Origin: CAVPOO01 sp963707015
Lineage (GTDB): Bacteria > Pseudomonadota > Gammaproteobacteria > Thiohalobacterales > Thiohalobacteraceae
Direction: 5' to 3'
Assembly: GCA_963707015.1 (NCBI GenBank)
Contig: CAVPOO010000007.1
Coordinates: 124,001-188,000, forward strand
DNA: 64,000 nt
Made by a program: the position numbers and the translations under genes. Within the stretch, counting starts at the first letter, position 1. The number at the start of each line of letters is the position of its first letter. The notes under the pieces are model-generated. The model was not told the DNA's origin. It ran no database searches and was given only the letters and a program-made list of their open reading frames with translations. Shown here piece after piece: positions 44,621 through 54,212 of the stretch.

Positions 44621-47326
44621 TCATCCTGCGCGCGCCGCCCGGGCCTTGACGGCCTGCAGCGCTGCGCCGGTCTGCGCGAACGCCTCGGATAATTGCGCCA
44701 ATGCTGCGGCTGCCGCGTCGCGGTCGCCGCTGCGCCCGGCCGCCTCGAGGCGGCCGCAAAACTCGGCCATGCCCGTCTCGCCCAGCTGCAGGCAGGCCCC
44801 CTTGAGGCCATGGGCCAGCTTTGCCAGCGCGTCCTGCCCGTCGCCGCGTTCCAGCGTCGCGCGCATCGCAGTGAGGCTGCGAGCGGCCTCGTCCAGAAAC
44901 AGGTCCACTAGCGCGGGTATCAGTTCCGGCCGGGCCGCCTGCAACCGCCGCAAGACGGCTCCCGCATCGCTGTCCCCCGCAACGACAGCCCCGCCTTGCT
45001 CGTCCCCGAGGCCCGCCTCCGGAAACCACCGAGTCAGGGTGCTTTTCAACGTTGCCTCGCTGACAGGCTTGGACAGGTAATCGTCCATGCCCGCCGCAAG
45101 ACACCGCTCCCGCTCGCCCTGCATGGCCAGGGCCGTCATGGCGATGATGACCACGCGCCGGTCGGCGGGCTCGCGGCGACGGATTGCGGCCGTCGCCGCA
45201 TAACCGTCCATGGCCGGCATCAGGCAATCCATGAAGACGACGTCCTGGGTCCGCTCACCCAGGAGATCCAGGGCCTCCTCAGCGGAGCCCGCCAGGGCCA
45301 CCTCGCAGCCCAGCCGCCGCAGCATGAGCTGCATCAGCTCCTGGTTCACCGGCTGATCCTCCACCACCAGGACCCTGATCGGTCTGGCCCGGGCATCCGG
45401 CGCATTGCTGGCAGCCGCCTCGACCTCGTCATCCGCCGGTTCCCGGCTGCCTGTGAGCATCTCCAGGATATCAGGCAGCTGCGATTGCCTGACCGGCTTG
45501 GGACGCTGCATCTCGAAACCGATGAGCTGTTGCGTCTTACTCACGATGGGGGCGTCCACCGGCGTCAGCATGAGCACGCGTGTCCCGGCGAGTGCCTGGT
45601 CCGACTTGATCGCATAGGCCAGGCTCAGGCCGTCGATGCCCGGCATGTCCGCATCGACGAAGGCAAATGCGCAGGGATCGCCATCGGCAACGGCGCAGCG
45701 CAGCACCGCGAGCGCCTGGAGCGCACCGCCCACGACATCGACCTGCACGCCCAAGGCCTCGAGCTGAGACTGCAGATAGCTGCGTGCGAGCGGATTGTCA
45801 TCGACCACCAGGCCGCGCTGCCCGCCAGGCAGGTGCCTGCTGGCCGTCTCTGATTCGTCAATGGCCTCGATGGCAAAATCCACCTCGCACCAGAACAGCG
45901 AGCCTTCGCCCGGCACCGATTCCACGTCGATCGTTCCCCGCATGGACTCGATCAGGGACTTGCAGATAGACAGTCCCAGTCCGGCGCCCTCGGAATGCCG
46001 TCGCGGCGAGGCGGTGCCCTGGGTGAACGGCTGGAAGAGTTCTGCCTGGCGCTCGGCGGGGATCCCCATGCCGGTATCGCGCACCGCAAAGCGCAGCCGG
46101 CACTGCTGCGGGGAACGTGCCGTCACGCTGACCCGCAGGTCAACCATGCCGTGATCGGTAAACTTGATGGCGTTGCCAAGCAGATTGAGCAGTATCTGGC
46201 GCAGCGCGAGCGCATCGCCACGCAACCAGGCGGGCACATCCGCCTCCACCAGCGACAGCAACTCCAGTCCCCGCTGACAGGCCCGGTAAGCGAGCATATC
46301 CAGCATGCCCTCCACGACCGCGTGCAGCTCGAACTCCCGCTCGCGCGGCGTGAACTTCCCGGACTCGAGCTTCGACAGATCCAGCAGGCCATCGATGATG
46401 TCGAGAAAGGCCGTGCCGCTGTTGTGGATGGTCTCCACATAGTGCTGCTGTTCGGGCGAGAGCGTGGTGTGAGCGAGCACGTCGCTCATGCCGATCACCA
46501 CACCAATGGGTGTGCGCAGCTCGTGGCTGATGTTCGCCAGGAACAGGGACTTGGCCGCGCTCGCGACCTCCGCCCTGTCGCGCGCCTCGACAATCTGCGC
46601 TTCCATCTGTTTGCGGGGGGTGATGTCCTGGACTATGGCGACAAACACCGGGGGCTTCTCGCTCGGCAGGTACTGCAGGCGACACTCGACGTCGTACTGC
46701 GAGCCGTCCTTGCGCTGCTGCCTGGTCTCGAACACAAGCTCCTTGAGGGCCCCCTCGCGCAACGGCCTCACCCTTTCCTCAAAGCTTGCCTGCGTCCATC
46801 CGGGTATGAGTTCCACGCAACCCCGGCTCCGCAACTGTTCCGGGGAATAACCGAGGCTCTTCCGCCCGGCGCGATTGACGTCGATCAACCGCAGCGTCCC
46901 GGCATCCAGCACATAGACCTCGTTCGGCGAGTTTTCGATAATCCGCCCCAGTCGCGCGCTGAGCGACTCCGCGACTTCGCGTACGGAGATCTCTTGCCTC
47001 AGGGCCTGTTCAAATCTCAGGCGCTCGGCGAGCTCGTGCTTGAGCTCGCGCGTACCGTGCTCGACACGCGCTTCGAGCCACGCCTGGAGCGCCCTGAGCC
47101 TGCGGGCGGCCCTGACCAGCAACACGGCCGGTAACACCAGGGCCAGCCCTGCAAAGACGGTAGCCGTGATAACGTACTCCCAGCGCTCATAGGCGGGCTC
47201 TGGCTCGAACCCGTCGATAAGCAACGGCAGGATCCAGTCCTCGAAACCGAACTCCCAGGCGGACGACAGCAGGAAGACGCTGATCAGCACCAGGGACAGC
47301 ACGTAGAGGAGTTTCATTGTCTTCAT
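44621..47326 (-). CDS. hybrid sensor histidine kinase with PAS, two receivers and HPt
   Basis: 901 residues. Two membrane segments (about 6-22 and 50-72) enclose a short periplasmic loop. A PAS domain is at about 125-245 (S-P-N-E-V-Y-V-L-D-A, V-A-I-V-Q-D-I-T). The HisKA domain has H268 in I-S-H-E-L-R-T-P. The ATPase domain follows (L-G-N-A-I-K-F-T-D, D-T-G-M-G-I, G-A-G-L-G-L-S). Receiver 1 has D558 (F-V-D-A-D-M-P-G), receiver 2 has D700 (F-M-D-C-L-M-P-A-M-D-G), and the HPt domain has H839 (A-H-G-L-K-G). This is a BarA-like unorthodox phosphorelay in which the HPt would pass phosphate to a separate regulator, such as that at 43369. P. putida GB-1 uses kinases MnxS1/S2 with MnxR to control Mn oxidation; a similar role here is inferred from location. 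Confidence 0.9.
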   Translation of the reverse strand: MKTMKLLYVLSLVLISVFLLSSAWEFGFEDWILPLLIDGFEPEPAYERWEYVITATVFAGLALVLPAVLLVRAARRLRALQAWLEARVEHGTRELKHELAERLRFEQALRQEISVREVAESLSARLGRIIENSPNEVYVLDAGTLRLIDVNRAGRKSLGYSPEQLRSRGCVELIPGWTQASFEERVRPLREGALKELVFETRQQRKDGSQYDVECRLQYLPSEKPPVFVAIVQDITPRKQMEAQIVEARDRAEVASAAKSLFLANISHELRTPIGVVIGMSDVLAHTTLSPEQQHYVETIHNSGTAFLDIIDGLLDLSKLESGKFTPREREFELHAVVEGMLDMLAYRACQRGLELLSLVEADVPAWLRGDALALRQILLNLLGNAIKFTDHGMVDLRVSVTARSPQQCRLRFAVRDTGMGIPAERQAELFQPFTQGTASPRRHSEGAGLGLSICKSLIESMRGTIDVESVPGEGSLFWCEVDFAIEAIDESETASRHLPGGQRGLVVDDNPLARSYLQSQLEALGVQVDVVGGALQALAVLRCAVADGDPCAFAFVDADMPGIDGLSLAYAIKSDQALAGTRVLMLTPVDAPIVSKTQQLIGFEMQRPKPVRQSQLPDILEMLTGSREPADDEVEAAASNAPDARARPIRVLVVEDQPVNQELMQLMLRRLGCEVALAGSAEEALDLLGERTQDVVFMDCLMPAMDGYAATAAIRRREPADRRVVIIAMTALAMQGERERCLAAGMDDYLSKPVSEATLKSTLTRWFPEAGLGDEQGGAVVAGDSDAGAVLRRLQAARPELIPALVDLFLDEAARSLTAMRATLERGDGQDALAKLAHGLKGACLQLGETGMAEFCGRLEAAGRSGDRDAAAAALAQLSEAFAQTGAALQAVKARAARAG

Positions 47327-47401
47327 GCGGTAATCGAACCCGATGGCGCATGGCGGCCGATGTCATGCAGCAGCCTACATCATAGCAAGCCGTGGCCGAC
47401 G

Positions 47402-47521
47402 CGTGTTCTTTCGATCTGATGATGATTGATATTATGGCCACGGAAAAACACGGAAAGACACGGAAACAACCAACACCCAGTTGGAATTTTTTCCGTGTTT
47501 TTCCGTGGATTCCGTGGCTAT
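47402..47521. mobile_element. 187-bp palindromic element, copy R3 (right arm missing)
   Basis: The left arm TTTCGATCTGATGATGATTGA and core GGCCACGG...CCGTGGATTCCGTGGC are present; the right arm is lost. It lies between the kinase start and the gspD end. Confidence 0.75.
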
Positions 47522-47570
47522 AAAAAATGTCGGACAGCCACCCTGCCCGTGAGGGCCACGCCTGCGGGTG

Positions 47571-49844
47571 CTACATCGCCGGTTTCTCGAGGGCAGAGGA
47601 CGATTTCTCGAGGACGGAGGACGAGAACTCCGCTGCATCCTTCATGCGCGAGCGCAGTTCCTGCGTCGCATCCAGCGCGGCCCGTGCATCTTCAATGACC
47701 CTGGGGCTGATGGTGATGATCAGTTCGGTACGGCTGACGTCCTCCGAGGTGGTGCTGAACAGGTTGCCAAGCCAGGGCAGATCCATCAGTAGCGGAATCC
47801 CGGACTTCGCCTCGTTCTTCGACTCGCGGATCAGACCACCCAGCACCACGGTCTGGCCACTCTGCACAACCACGGTGCTGTTGATGGTGCGTTGCGCGAT
47901 GGACACGTTACCGCCGCCCCCCACCGCGGGTTCGGTTCCCGGCAGGCTGACCTCCTGACTGATCTCCAGGGTGACCTGCCCGCCGGCATTGATCCGCGGC
48001 GTGACGGAGAGCAGCGTGCCGGTGTCGCGGAACTGGACTTCCGTCACGATTGGAGAATCGGGGTTGGTGGTGCTCTGGGAGCTGCGCACGGTCACCGGAA
48101 TCTGGTCACCGACATTGATCTGTGCCGACTGATTGTCGAGCACCATTACCTGGGGCGCGGAGAGAAACTTGACGCTGGAGACGGACTCCAGGAGATCGAA
48201 AAAGGCTCTGACGTCGCCGCTGTGGTTGAACAGCGCCAGGGTCAGCCCATCGCCGCCCGCAGCACCCGACAGGTCGCCCAGCGCCAGTTCAAAGTTGGTC
48301 CCCAGTATCGAGCTGTCCATGAACCAGCGCACGCCGTAATCCAGGCTGTCGTTGAGGGTGACCTCGGCAATGGTGGCGTCGATCAGGACCTGGCGTGGCG
48401 CAACATCCAGCTTGCGGATCGCCGACTCGATGGCGCGGTAATCCCGCGGACTGGCCATCACGAGGATCGCATTGTTGTCCTGATCGGCCATGATGGTGAC
48501 CGGCCCCTCGCTCTCACTCCCGGCAGCGCCATCCCCTGGAGTCGCCCCCATGCCCGCCCTGTCCTGGACCGGGGCCTGTGCCGTCGCCGGTGGATAGTCA
48601 CCCCCCGCCCCCGGCGCCCCCACCGGCGGTGGCAGCTGACTGACCTCCCGCGCGGGAACAAAGACATTGGTACCCTGCCCCGGCGGGAGCCGCTCCTGCC
48701 CGCCGCTCGATAGCGGTTGCAGGCTGTCGAGTGCCTGCCCGAAGAGCTCCTGAAGCACGGCTGCGATGTTTTCCGCCTTGCCGTTCTTGAGATTGTAAAC
48801 ATACAGGCGGCGCCCCGGCGTAGAGACTTCCGCACCCCAGTCGAACTCCTCGATCAGCCCGCGCAGTTTGGCCATGTGATGGGGCTGGTGGGTAATGACC
48901 AAAATGGCGTTGAGCCGTTCGATGGGCACCAGCCGCACGATCCCCGCCAGCGGCGTCTCCCCCTCGCCGATGACTTTCTGTAGCTCCTGGACCAGCGTGC
49001 CGGCATCGGCGTAGTGCAGCGGAAACAGACCAAACGACATCCCCTTCAGCCAGTCGACATCGAAGACGTCAATGGTCGCCAGCACGTCGCTGAGGCGATA
49101 CCGCGGCCCGGACAGGATCAGCAGGTTGCGCGCGGCGTCGACACGCATCGCGCTCCCTTGGGGGAGAAACGGCTTGAGCAGCTTCTCGATCTCCCCGGCG
49201 GCCACATTCTGCAGCGGGACGATCTGCACACCGAAACCCGCCCCGCCACGCGCCGGACGCCTGCCCACCCTCGGCGAGGCCGCGGCACCTTCTGCATTCT
49301 CGAACGGAATCACCCGGTAGACACCCTGGTCCTGCAACAGGGCCGCCCCGTTGAGCTGCAGCACCGATTCCAGGATCGGCAAGACCGCATCGGGCGGGAC
49401 GGGGCGACTGGTGTGCAGGGTCACCACACCATCCACCTTGGGGTCGATCAGATAGTTCTCCCCCAGAATATCTTCGAAGATCACCTTGACGAATTCCCGC
49501 AGGCTCGCCGCCTCGAAGTTCAAGGTGACGTCGGCATCCGCCGGGGCGGCCGTCTCCTCGGCTGTGCGGGCGCCCTCGGCCACGAAGACTCCGGTGCCCA
49601 GTCGCACACTCGCATCGAGGGGACGCCCGTTCCCGGAGGCGTCTTCGGCCTGGGGCGTTTCATCGGCGGCTGGACTCAACGCCGTAGAAGGCGCCGCTGG
49701 CCCCTGGCGGACCGTCGACAGGGCCGGCTGCCCGGCCCCGGGTGCCTCCCGCTCGGGCGCCGTGGCACAGGAAGCCATCAGGACGGCCCAGCCGATCAGC
49801 AGGATCCGGACTGGATACCGGCTTATGCGTGCGTTATGTATCAT
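47571..49844 (-). CDS. gspD: GspD, type II secretion outer-membrane secretin
   Basis: 757 residues. The signal sequence ends L-M-A-S-C26, probably a lipoprotein site. N0 domain at about 105-180 (L-N-F-E-A-A-S-L-R-E-F-V, I-D-P-K-V-D-G). N1-N3 follow (V-Q-I-V-P-L-Q-N-V, F-P-L-H-Y-A-D-A, V-Y-N-L-K-N-G-K-A), with a Gly/Pro/Gln-rich insert near 390-430. The C-terminal secretin domain is at about 470-730 (L-I-D-A-T-I-A-E-V, F-L-S-A-P-Q-V-M-V-L-D-N, V-G-D-Q-I-P, L-L-M-D-L-P-W-L-G-N-L-F). It forms the multimeric outer-membrane channel. It is divergent from gspE-N, 0.7 kb away, and so is transcribed separately. GspD could be the exit for the MCOs; type II secretion is reported to be needed for Mn oxidation in P. 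putida. Confidence 0.92.
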   Translation of the reverse strand: MIHNARISRYPVRILLIGWAVLMASCATAPEREAPGAGQPALSTVRQGPAAPSTALSPAADETPQAEDASGNGRPLDASVRLGTGVFVAEGARTAEETAAPADADVTLNFEAASLREFVKVIFEDILGENYLIDPKVDGVVTLHTSRPVPPDAVLPILESVLQLNGAALLQDQGVYRVIPFENAEGAAASPRVGRRPARGGAGFGVQIVPLQNVAAGEIEKLLKPFLPQGSAMRVDAARNLLILSGPRYRLSDVLATIDVFDVDWLKGMSFGLFPLHYADAGTLVQELQKVIGEGETPLAGIVRLVPIERLNAILVITHQPHHMAKLRGLIEEFDWGAEVSTPGRRLYVYNLKNGKAENIAAVLQELFGQALDSLQPLSSGGQERLPPGQGTNVFVPAREVSQLPPPVGAPGAGGDYPPATAQAPVQDRAGMGATPGDGAAGSESEGPVTIMADQDNNAILVMASPRDYRAIESAIRKLDVAPRQVLIDATIAEVTLNDSLDYGVRWFMDSSILGTNFELALGDLSGAAGGDGLTLALFNHSGDVRAFFDLLESVSSVKFLSAPQVMVLDNQSAQINVGDQIPVTVRSSQSTTNPDSPIVTEVQFRDTGTLLSVTPRINAGGQVTLEISQEVSLPGTEPAVGGGGNVSIAQRTINSTVVVQSGQTVVLGGLIRESKNEAKSGIPLLMDLPWLGNLFSTTSEDVSRTELIITISPRVIEDARAALDATQELRSRMKDAAEFSSSVLEKSSSALEKPAM

Positions 49845-50526
49845 CCGTGCAGCACTTTACTTATTCGATCACTCAATCCTCGACCCGGTCGCCCCCATCA
49901 GACCCGGGCGCAGCGGCAGCGTGCGATGGCCACCTGCCGGCTCATTCCACCGGCATCGTCTCTTAAGAAACAAACTGAATTCTGTTCTCTAACAGCCTAA
50001 AAAATAATCGCTAAATTCGACCTTTCGCCTGACAACCATGCAAGTGTAGCCGAATGCAGGCAGACCTGCCTGCCTGCCAAACCGCGAGCCCCGTACACTT
50101 GGCGATCGTGCTGCCGGCCGACCCCCATCGCCCGGCAGTGCTCATGCAATTTACACGCCGTCTGCCCGGTTGAATCCCTATTGTGAACCGGATCGTATGC
50201 AAATTCGACTTTGCCGTGACTGAGGCTTAACTTAGCCGGTTCTAAATCAATGTATGGGTTAGGCACGCTGTATGTGCCGTAACCCACCGGACGTGCCGAT
50301 CGGCACTCATTAGAAAAATGCATTGTGTTGCTTCGCAATGCCTGGTGGGTTACGCGAAAAACGCTAACCCACCCTACATTTCTTAGGTGATTAAATAAAC
50401 ACTGCAGCGAGCGAAGGTCAGCACGGTGTCTGTGCCATCATCCACCGGATGTGCCGACGGCGCGCACTGATTTCCACCGGGCTTCTTTATCATATACATT
50501 AAGACCAGGCTTTATCGTATGGACAT
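49845..50526. other. divergent region between gspD and gspE
   Basis: It should hold both promoters and contains one GGGTGGGTTA repeat (50249-50382). No gene is seen. A TATACA-like word lies near 50494. Confidence 0.45.
50249..50382. repeat. 135-bp GGGTGGGTTA repeat, copy 2
   Basis: TATGGGTTAGGCACG, CGTAACCCACC, GTTGCTTCGCAATGCC and GGTGGGTTACGCG are followed by CTAACCCACCCTACATT. The left end is slightly altered compared with the copy at 53616. Confidence 0.8.
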
Positions 50527-50529
50527 TTG

Positions 50530-52278
50530 GTGGAACAGGTAAAACAGAGCGCACCCCGGGGAGCACCCCATGCGGCCGCAGCGCGGTCCCCCGGCCAGGG
50601 CCTGTGCGAGTATCTGGTGGCGGCCGGGAAACTGAATCCGGCGGATGTTGCCCGGGCCCTGCGCCTGCAGGGTGAGCAGGAGCAGAGCGAACCCATCGGC
50701 TCCATCCTCGTCAAGCTCGGTTTCGTTTCCGAGCGCGACGTCGCTCAGGCCCTGGCGGATCAGCTCGGGCTGCCCCTGGTCGACAGGAAGGACTTTCCCG
50801 ACGAATTGCCCATCGACGACCAGGTGTCCCCCAGGTTCCTGAAGGAAAACAAGACGCTGATCCTGAGCGACGAGGATGGCGAGCTGACGGTCGCCACCGC
50901 CGATCCGCTCAACCGCTACGTGCTGGACGCCCTTGGCCTTCTGACCGGCAAGAAGGTTCTGCCGCGCATCGCCCTCGCCTCCGAGATCGACTCCGCGCTG
51001 GAACAGCGCTACGCCGAGAAGAGCCGTACAGGCGGCGCCGCCGGCAGCGAGGAAGATGCCGCCCGCTTCCTGGATGACGCCGAGCACCTGAAGGAACTCG
51101 CCAGCGAGGCCCCGGTAATAAAGCTGGTGAACCTGCTGATCCACCAGGCGGTGGAGTCCGGCGCGTCCGACATCCACATCGAGCCCTTCGAGAACCGGCT
51201 CAAGGTCCGTTACCGCGTCGACGGGCTGTTGCGTGAGGTGCAGGCACCGCCGACGCGTTCGGCGGCCGCCGTCGTCTCACGCATCAAGATCATGGCCAAC
51301 CTGAACATTGCGGAACGCCGCCTGCCGCAGGACGGGCGCTTCAAGGTGCGGGTACGCGGCAACGAGATCGACCTCAGGGTCTCCACCGTGCCGATCATGC
51401 ACGGCGAGAGCGTGGTGCTGCGGCTGCTGCACCGGGATGATGTCGCGCTGGACTTCGGCCCGCTCGGCTTCACCCCGGAAATGGAGCAGGCCATGCGCAA
51501 CGTACTGGCCCTGCCGCACGGCATCCTGCTGGTGACGGGCCCGACGGGCAGCGGCAAGACCACCACCCTGTACGCGGCGCTCAAGCACCTGAATACGCCG
51601 GAACGCAAGATCCTCACCGTCGAGGATCCGGTGGAATACAACGTCGATGGTGTCAATCAGATCCAGGTCAAGCCCCAGATCGGACTGACCTTCGCCAATG
51701 CCCTGCGCTCCATCGTGCGCCAGGACCCCGACGTCATCATGATCGGGGAGATGCGCGACGAGGAGACCGCCAAGATCGCCGTGCAGTCGGCGCTCACGGG
51801 ACACCTGGTGCTGTCGACGGTGCACACCAATGACGCGGCCGGCAGCATCACCCGTCTGCTCGACATGGGCGTGGAAGATTATCTGCTGACCTCGACGGTC
51901 AATGCCGCGCAGGCGCAGCGCCTGGTACGCACCCTGTGCCGGCACTGCCGCGAGCCCTATACGCCCACCGATGAGCTCATCCGCCGCTGGGCGCTCGACC
52001 GGCTGGCCGGGGACCGTGCCGTCACCCTGTACCGGGCGGTGGGCTGTGAGCACTGCCACGACACCGGCTACGCGGGACGCAGCGCCGTCATCGAGCTGCT
52101 GGTGATGAGCGATCCGCTGCGAGAGCTGGTGCTCAGACACGCCGATGCCGGAGAGATTGCCCGAGCGGCCGCCGCGCACGGCATGCATTCGATGTTCGAA
52201 GACGGTCTGCGCAAGGCGCTGACCGGGGAAACCACCGTCGAGGAAGTCCTGCGGGTGACCCAGGAAGACCAGGAATAA
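50530..52278 (+). CDS. gspE: GspE, type II secretion ATPase
   Basis: 582 residues from GTG 50530; TTG 50527 is just before it, and no strong ribosome site is visible. The N-terminal GspE/MshE domain covers about 25-160. The ATPase core is at about 180-560: Walker A G-P-T-G-S-G-K (Lys near residue 343), Asp box G-A-S-D-I-H-I-E, Walker B V-I-M-I-G-E-M-R-D, and His box T-G-H-L-V-L-S-T-V-H-T-N-D. The zinc-binding tetracysteine C-R-H-C ... C-E-H-C is typical of GspE. It powers pseudopilus assembly at the cytoplasmic face. gspF follows after 89 nt. Confidence 0.94.
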   Translation: MEQVKQSAPRGAPHAAAARSPGQGLCEYLVAAGKLNPADVARALRLQGEQEQSEPIGSILVKLGFVSERDVAQALADQLGLPLVDRKDFPDELPIDDQVSPRFLKENKTLILSDEDGELTVATADPLNRYVLDALGLLTGKKVLPRIALASEIDSALEQRYAEKSRTGGAAGSEEDAARFLDDAEHLKELASEAPVIKLVNLLIHQAVESGASDIHIEPFENRLKVRYRVDGLLREVQAPPTRSAAAVVSRIKIMANLNIAERRLPQDGRFKVRVRGNEIDLRVSTVPIMHGESVVLRLLHRDDVALDFGPLGFTPEMEQAMRNVLALPHGILLVTGPTGSGKTTTLYAALKHLNTPERKILTVEDPVEYNVDGVNQIQVKPQIGLTFANALRSIVRQDPDVIMIGEMRDEETAKIAVQSALTGHLVLSTVHTNDAAGSITRLLDMGVEDYLLTSTVNAAQAQRLVRTLCRHCREPYTPTDELIRRWALDRLAGDRAVTLYRAVGCEHCHDTGYAGRSAVIELLVMSDPLRELVLRHADAGEIARAAAAHGMHSMFEDGLRKALTGETTVEEVLRVTQEDQE

Positions 52279-52367
52279 TCTTATGAGCCGCCCGCCGGGG
52301 CGAGGGCCTTCCGGAGTCTGTCTGATCAGTGGCCCCTCGGCGAGTCAGACCGTGTGGAGCCATCATC

Positions 52368-53585
52368 ATGCCCGTATTTCAGTACAAGGCGGCAACCGCC
52401 AGTGGTGAGGTGGTACAGGGCACGCTGGAAGGCGCGAGCCGGGACCGGGTGGTGGAACAGCTGCATGCCCTGGGCCAGATCCCGATCCGCGTGGATCAAT
52501 CGACGGTACGGCCCCTGCGCAAGCGGCGCACCCTGCGGTTGCGGGGCCGGCGTGTTACCGAGGACCAGATCGCCAATCTGACCCGCGAACTGGCGACCCT
52601 GTTGCGGGCCGGCGTGCCGCTCGACCGTGCACTCGACCTGCTGATTTCGATGGCGGAAGGTGAACGCCTGCCGCAACTCCTGCGCGACGTGCGCGAACGG
52701 GTCAAAGGTGGCAGCTCGCTGGCCGACGCGATCCAGGCGCAGGACGGCGTCTTCAGTCGCGTCTATGTCAACCTGCTGCGCGCCGCCGAGGCCGGCGGGG
52801 CGCTGGAGACGGTGCTGGATCGTCTCGCGGAACACATGGACCAAAGCCGGGCGGTCCGCGATGCCCTGCTGTCGGCGATGATTTACCCGGCAATCCTCAT
52901 CTTCGTCGCCCTGCTGTCTATTTTTATCCTGCTCGGCTACGTCGTGCCTCAGTTCACCGAGCTGTTCGAGGGCGTTGGCCAGGTGCTGCCGCTGCCGACC
53001 CGCATCACGATCGGGGTGGGCGAAGCCGTTCAGCACTACGGCTGGGTAGGGCTGCTACTGGCCCTGGCGGCGACGTGGTTCGTGCGCCGTCAGCTCAGCG
53101 ACCCGAAAGGTCGCTATCGCTGGCACGCGTGGTTTTTGCGCCTGCCCCTGATGGGCGAGATTATCGCCAAAGTCGAGGTGGCCCGTTTCGCCCGCACGCT
53201 GGGGACACTGCTGCACAACGGCGTGCCGCTGCTGAAAGCGCTGTCGATCGTCAAGGATGCGATTGGTAATCAGGTCATCGCGGAGGGCATCGAGCGCGTC
53301 GCCGGCAGCCTGAAAGAAGGCCAGAGCCTCGCCGGGCCGCTGGCGGAGGCGGCGCAGTTTCCGCCCTTTGCGATCCACATGATCCGCGTGGGCGAGGAAT
53401 CCGGTCACCTGGAAGAGATGCTGGACCAGGTGGGGACGGTCTATGATCGGGAGACCCAGACGACCATCAAGCGGGCCCTGACCTTACTGGAGCCGGTGCT
53501 CATTCTGGTGCTCGGCGTCATCATCGCGGCGATCATCATCTCCATCCTGGTGGCGATACTGGGCGTTAATCAGCTCGTGTTCTGA
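52368..53585 (+). CDS. gspF: GspF, type II secretion inner-membrane platform protein
   Basis: 405 residues from ATG 52368 (GGAG 8 nt before). It begins M-P-V-F-Q-Y-K-A, as GspF proteins do. Two repeated cytoplasmic helical domains (about 65-170 and 270-370: L-L-R-A-G-V-P-L-D-R-A-L and L-L-H-N-G-V-P-L-L-K-A-L) alternate with three membrane segments (about 170-192, 222-242 and 375-402). It contacts GspE and GspL and anchors the pseudopilus. It is followed by a repeat (53616-53752), so gspE-F may be partly uncoupled from gspG onward. Confidence 0.94.
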   Translation: MPVFQYKAATASGEVVQGTLEGASRDRVVEQLHALGQIPIRVDQSTVRPLRKRRTLRLRGRRVTEDQIANLTRELATLLRAGVPLDRALDLLISMAEGERLPQLLRDVRERVKGGSSLADAIQAQDGVFSRVYVNLLRAAEAGGALETVLDRLAEHMDQSRAVRDALLSAMIYPAILIFVALLSIFILLGYVVPQFTELFEGVGQVLPLPTRITIGVGEAVQHYGWVGLLLALAATWFVRRQLSDPKGRYRWHAWFLRLPLMGEIIAKVEVARFARTLGTLLHNGVPLLKALSIVKDAIGNQVIAEGIERVAGSLKEGQSLAGPLAEAAQFPPFAIHMIRVGEESGHLEEMLDQVGTVYDRETQTTIKRALTLLEPVLILVLGVIIAAIIISILVAILGVNQLVF

Positions 53586-53615
53586 CCTGAATGGCAGCGA
53601 CACAGGTGGTTCCAG

Positions 53616-53752
53616 AAATGCAGGGTGGGTTAGGCACGCAGTTTGTGCCGTAACCCACCAGATGTGCCGCCAGGCACTCAAGAAAAAATGCATCGTGTTG
53701 CTTCGCAACGCCTGGTGGGTTACGCAAAGAACGCTAACCCACCCTACATTTT
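53616..53752. repeat. 135-bp GGGTGGGTTA repeat, copy 3
   Basis: Complete copy with inverted ends (AAATGCAGGGTGGGTTAG and CTAACCCACCCTACATTT), inserted between gspF and gspG with no loss of either gene. Confidence 0.82.
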
Positions 53753-53777
53753 CGACTTATGAGAGGAAACACAGCGC

Positions 53778-54212
53778 ATGTACGACAAAGTCTCCACCCC
53801 GACACGGAAAAGCCGAGGCTTCACACTGATCGAACTGCTGGTGGTCCTGGTGATCCTGGGACTGCTCGCCGGCCTGGTCGGCCCGCAGGTAATGCGTTAC
53901 CTCGGCGGTGCCAAGAGCGACTCGGCACAGCTACAGGTCGAGGAATTCGGCGCCAGTCTCGACCTCTTTCATCTGGAGGTCGGACGCTACCCCACCACGG
54001 AAGAGGGTCTCCAGGCCCTGGTTGAGCAACCCGCGGGGGTGAGCAACTGGAATGGACCCTATCTCAGGAAGAATACCGTTCCCAAGGATCCCTGGGGTAA
54101 CGAGTACCACTACCGCTCGCCGGGTGAGCACGGTCTGTATGACCTGTATTCCCTGGGCTATGACAATACCGAAGGCGGCGAGGGGGACAACGCGGACGTC
54201 GTGAGCTGGTGA
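53778..54212 (+). CDS. gspG: GspG, major pseudopilin
   Basis: 144 residues, preceded by AGAGGAAA. Prepilin cleavage site R-G/F-T-L-I-E at about residues 14-19, then a hydrophobic helix L-L-V-V-L-V-I-L-G-L-L-A-G-L-V. The GspG signature Y-P-T-T-E-E-G-L-Q-A-L is followed by W-N-G-P-Y-L, D-P-W-G-N-E-Y and a C-terminal acidic calcium-binding loop. It is the major subunit of the pseudopilus. It heads a tight block gspG-H-I-J-K with 4- to 11-nt overlaps. Confidence 0.95.
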   Translation: MYDKVSTPTRKSRGFTLIELLVVLVILGLLAGLVGPQVMRYLGGAKSDSAQLQVEEFGASLDLFHLEVGRYPTTEEGLQALVEQPAGVSNWNGPYLRKNTVPKDPWGNEYHYRSPGEHGLYDLYSLGYDNTEGGEGDNADVVSW

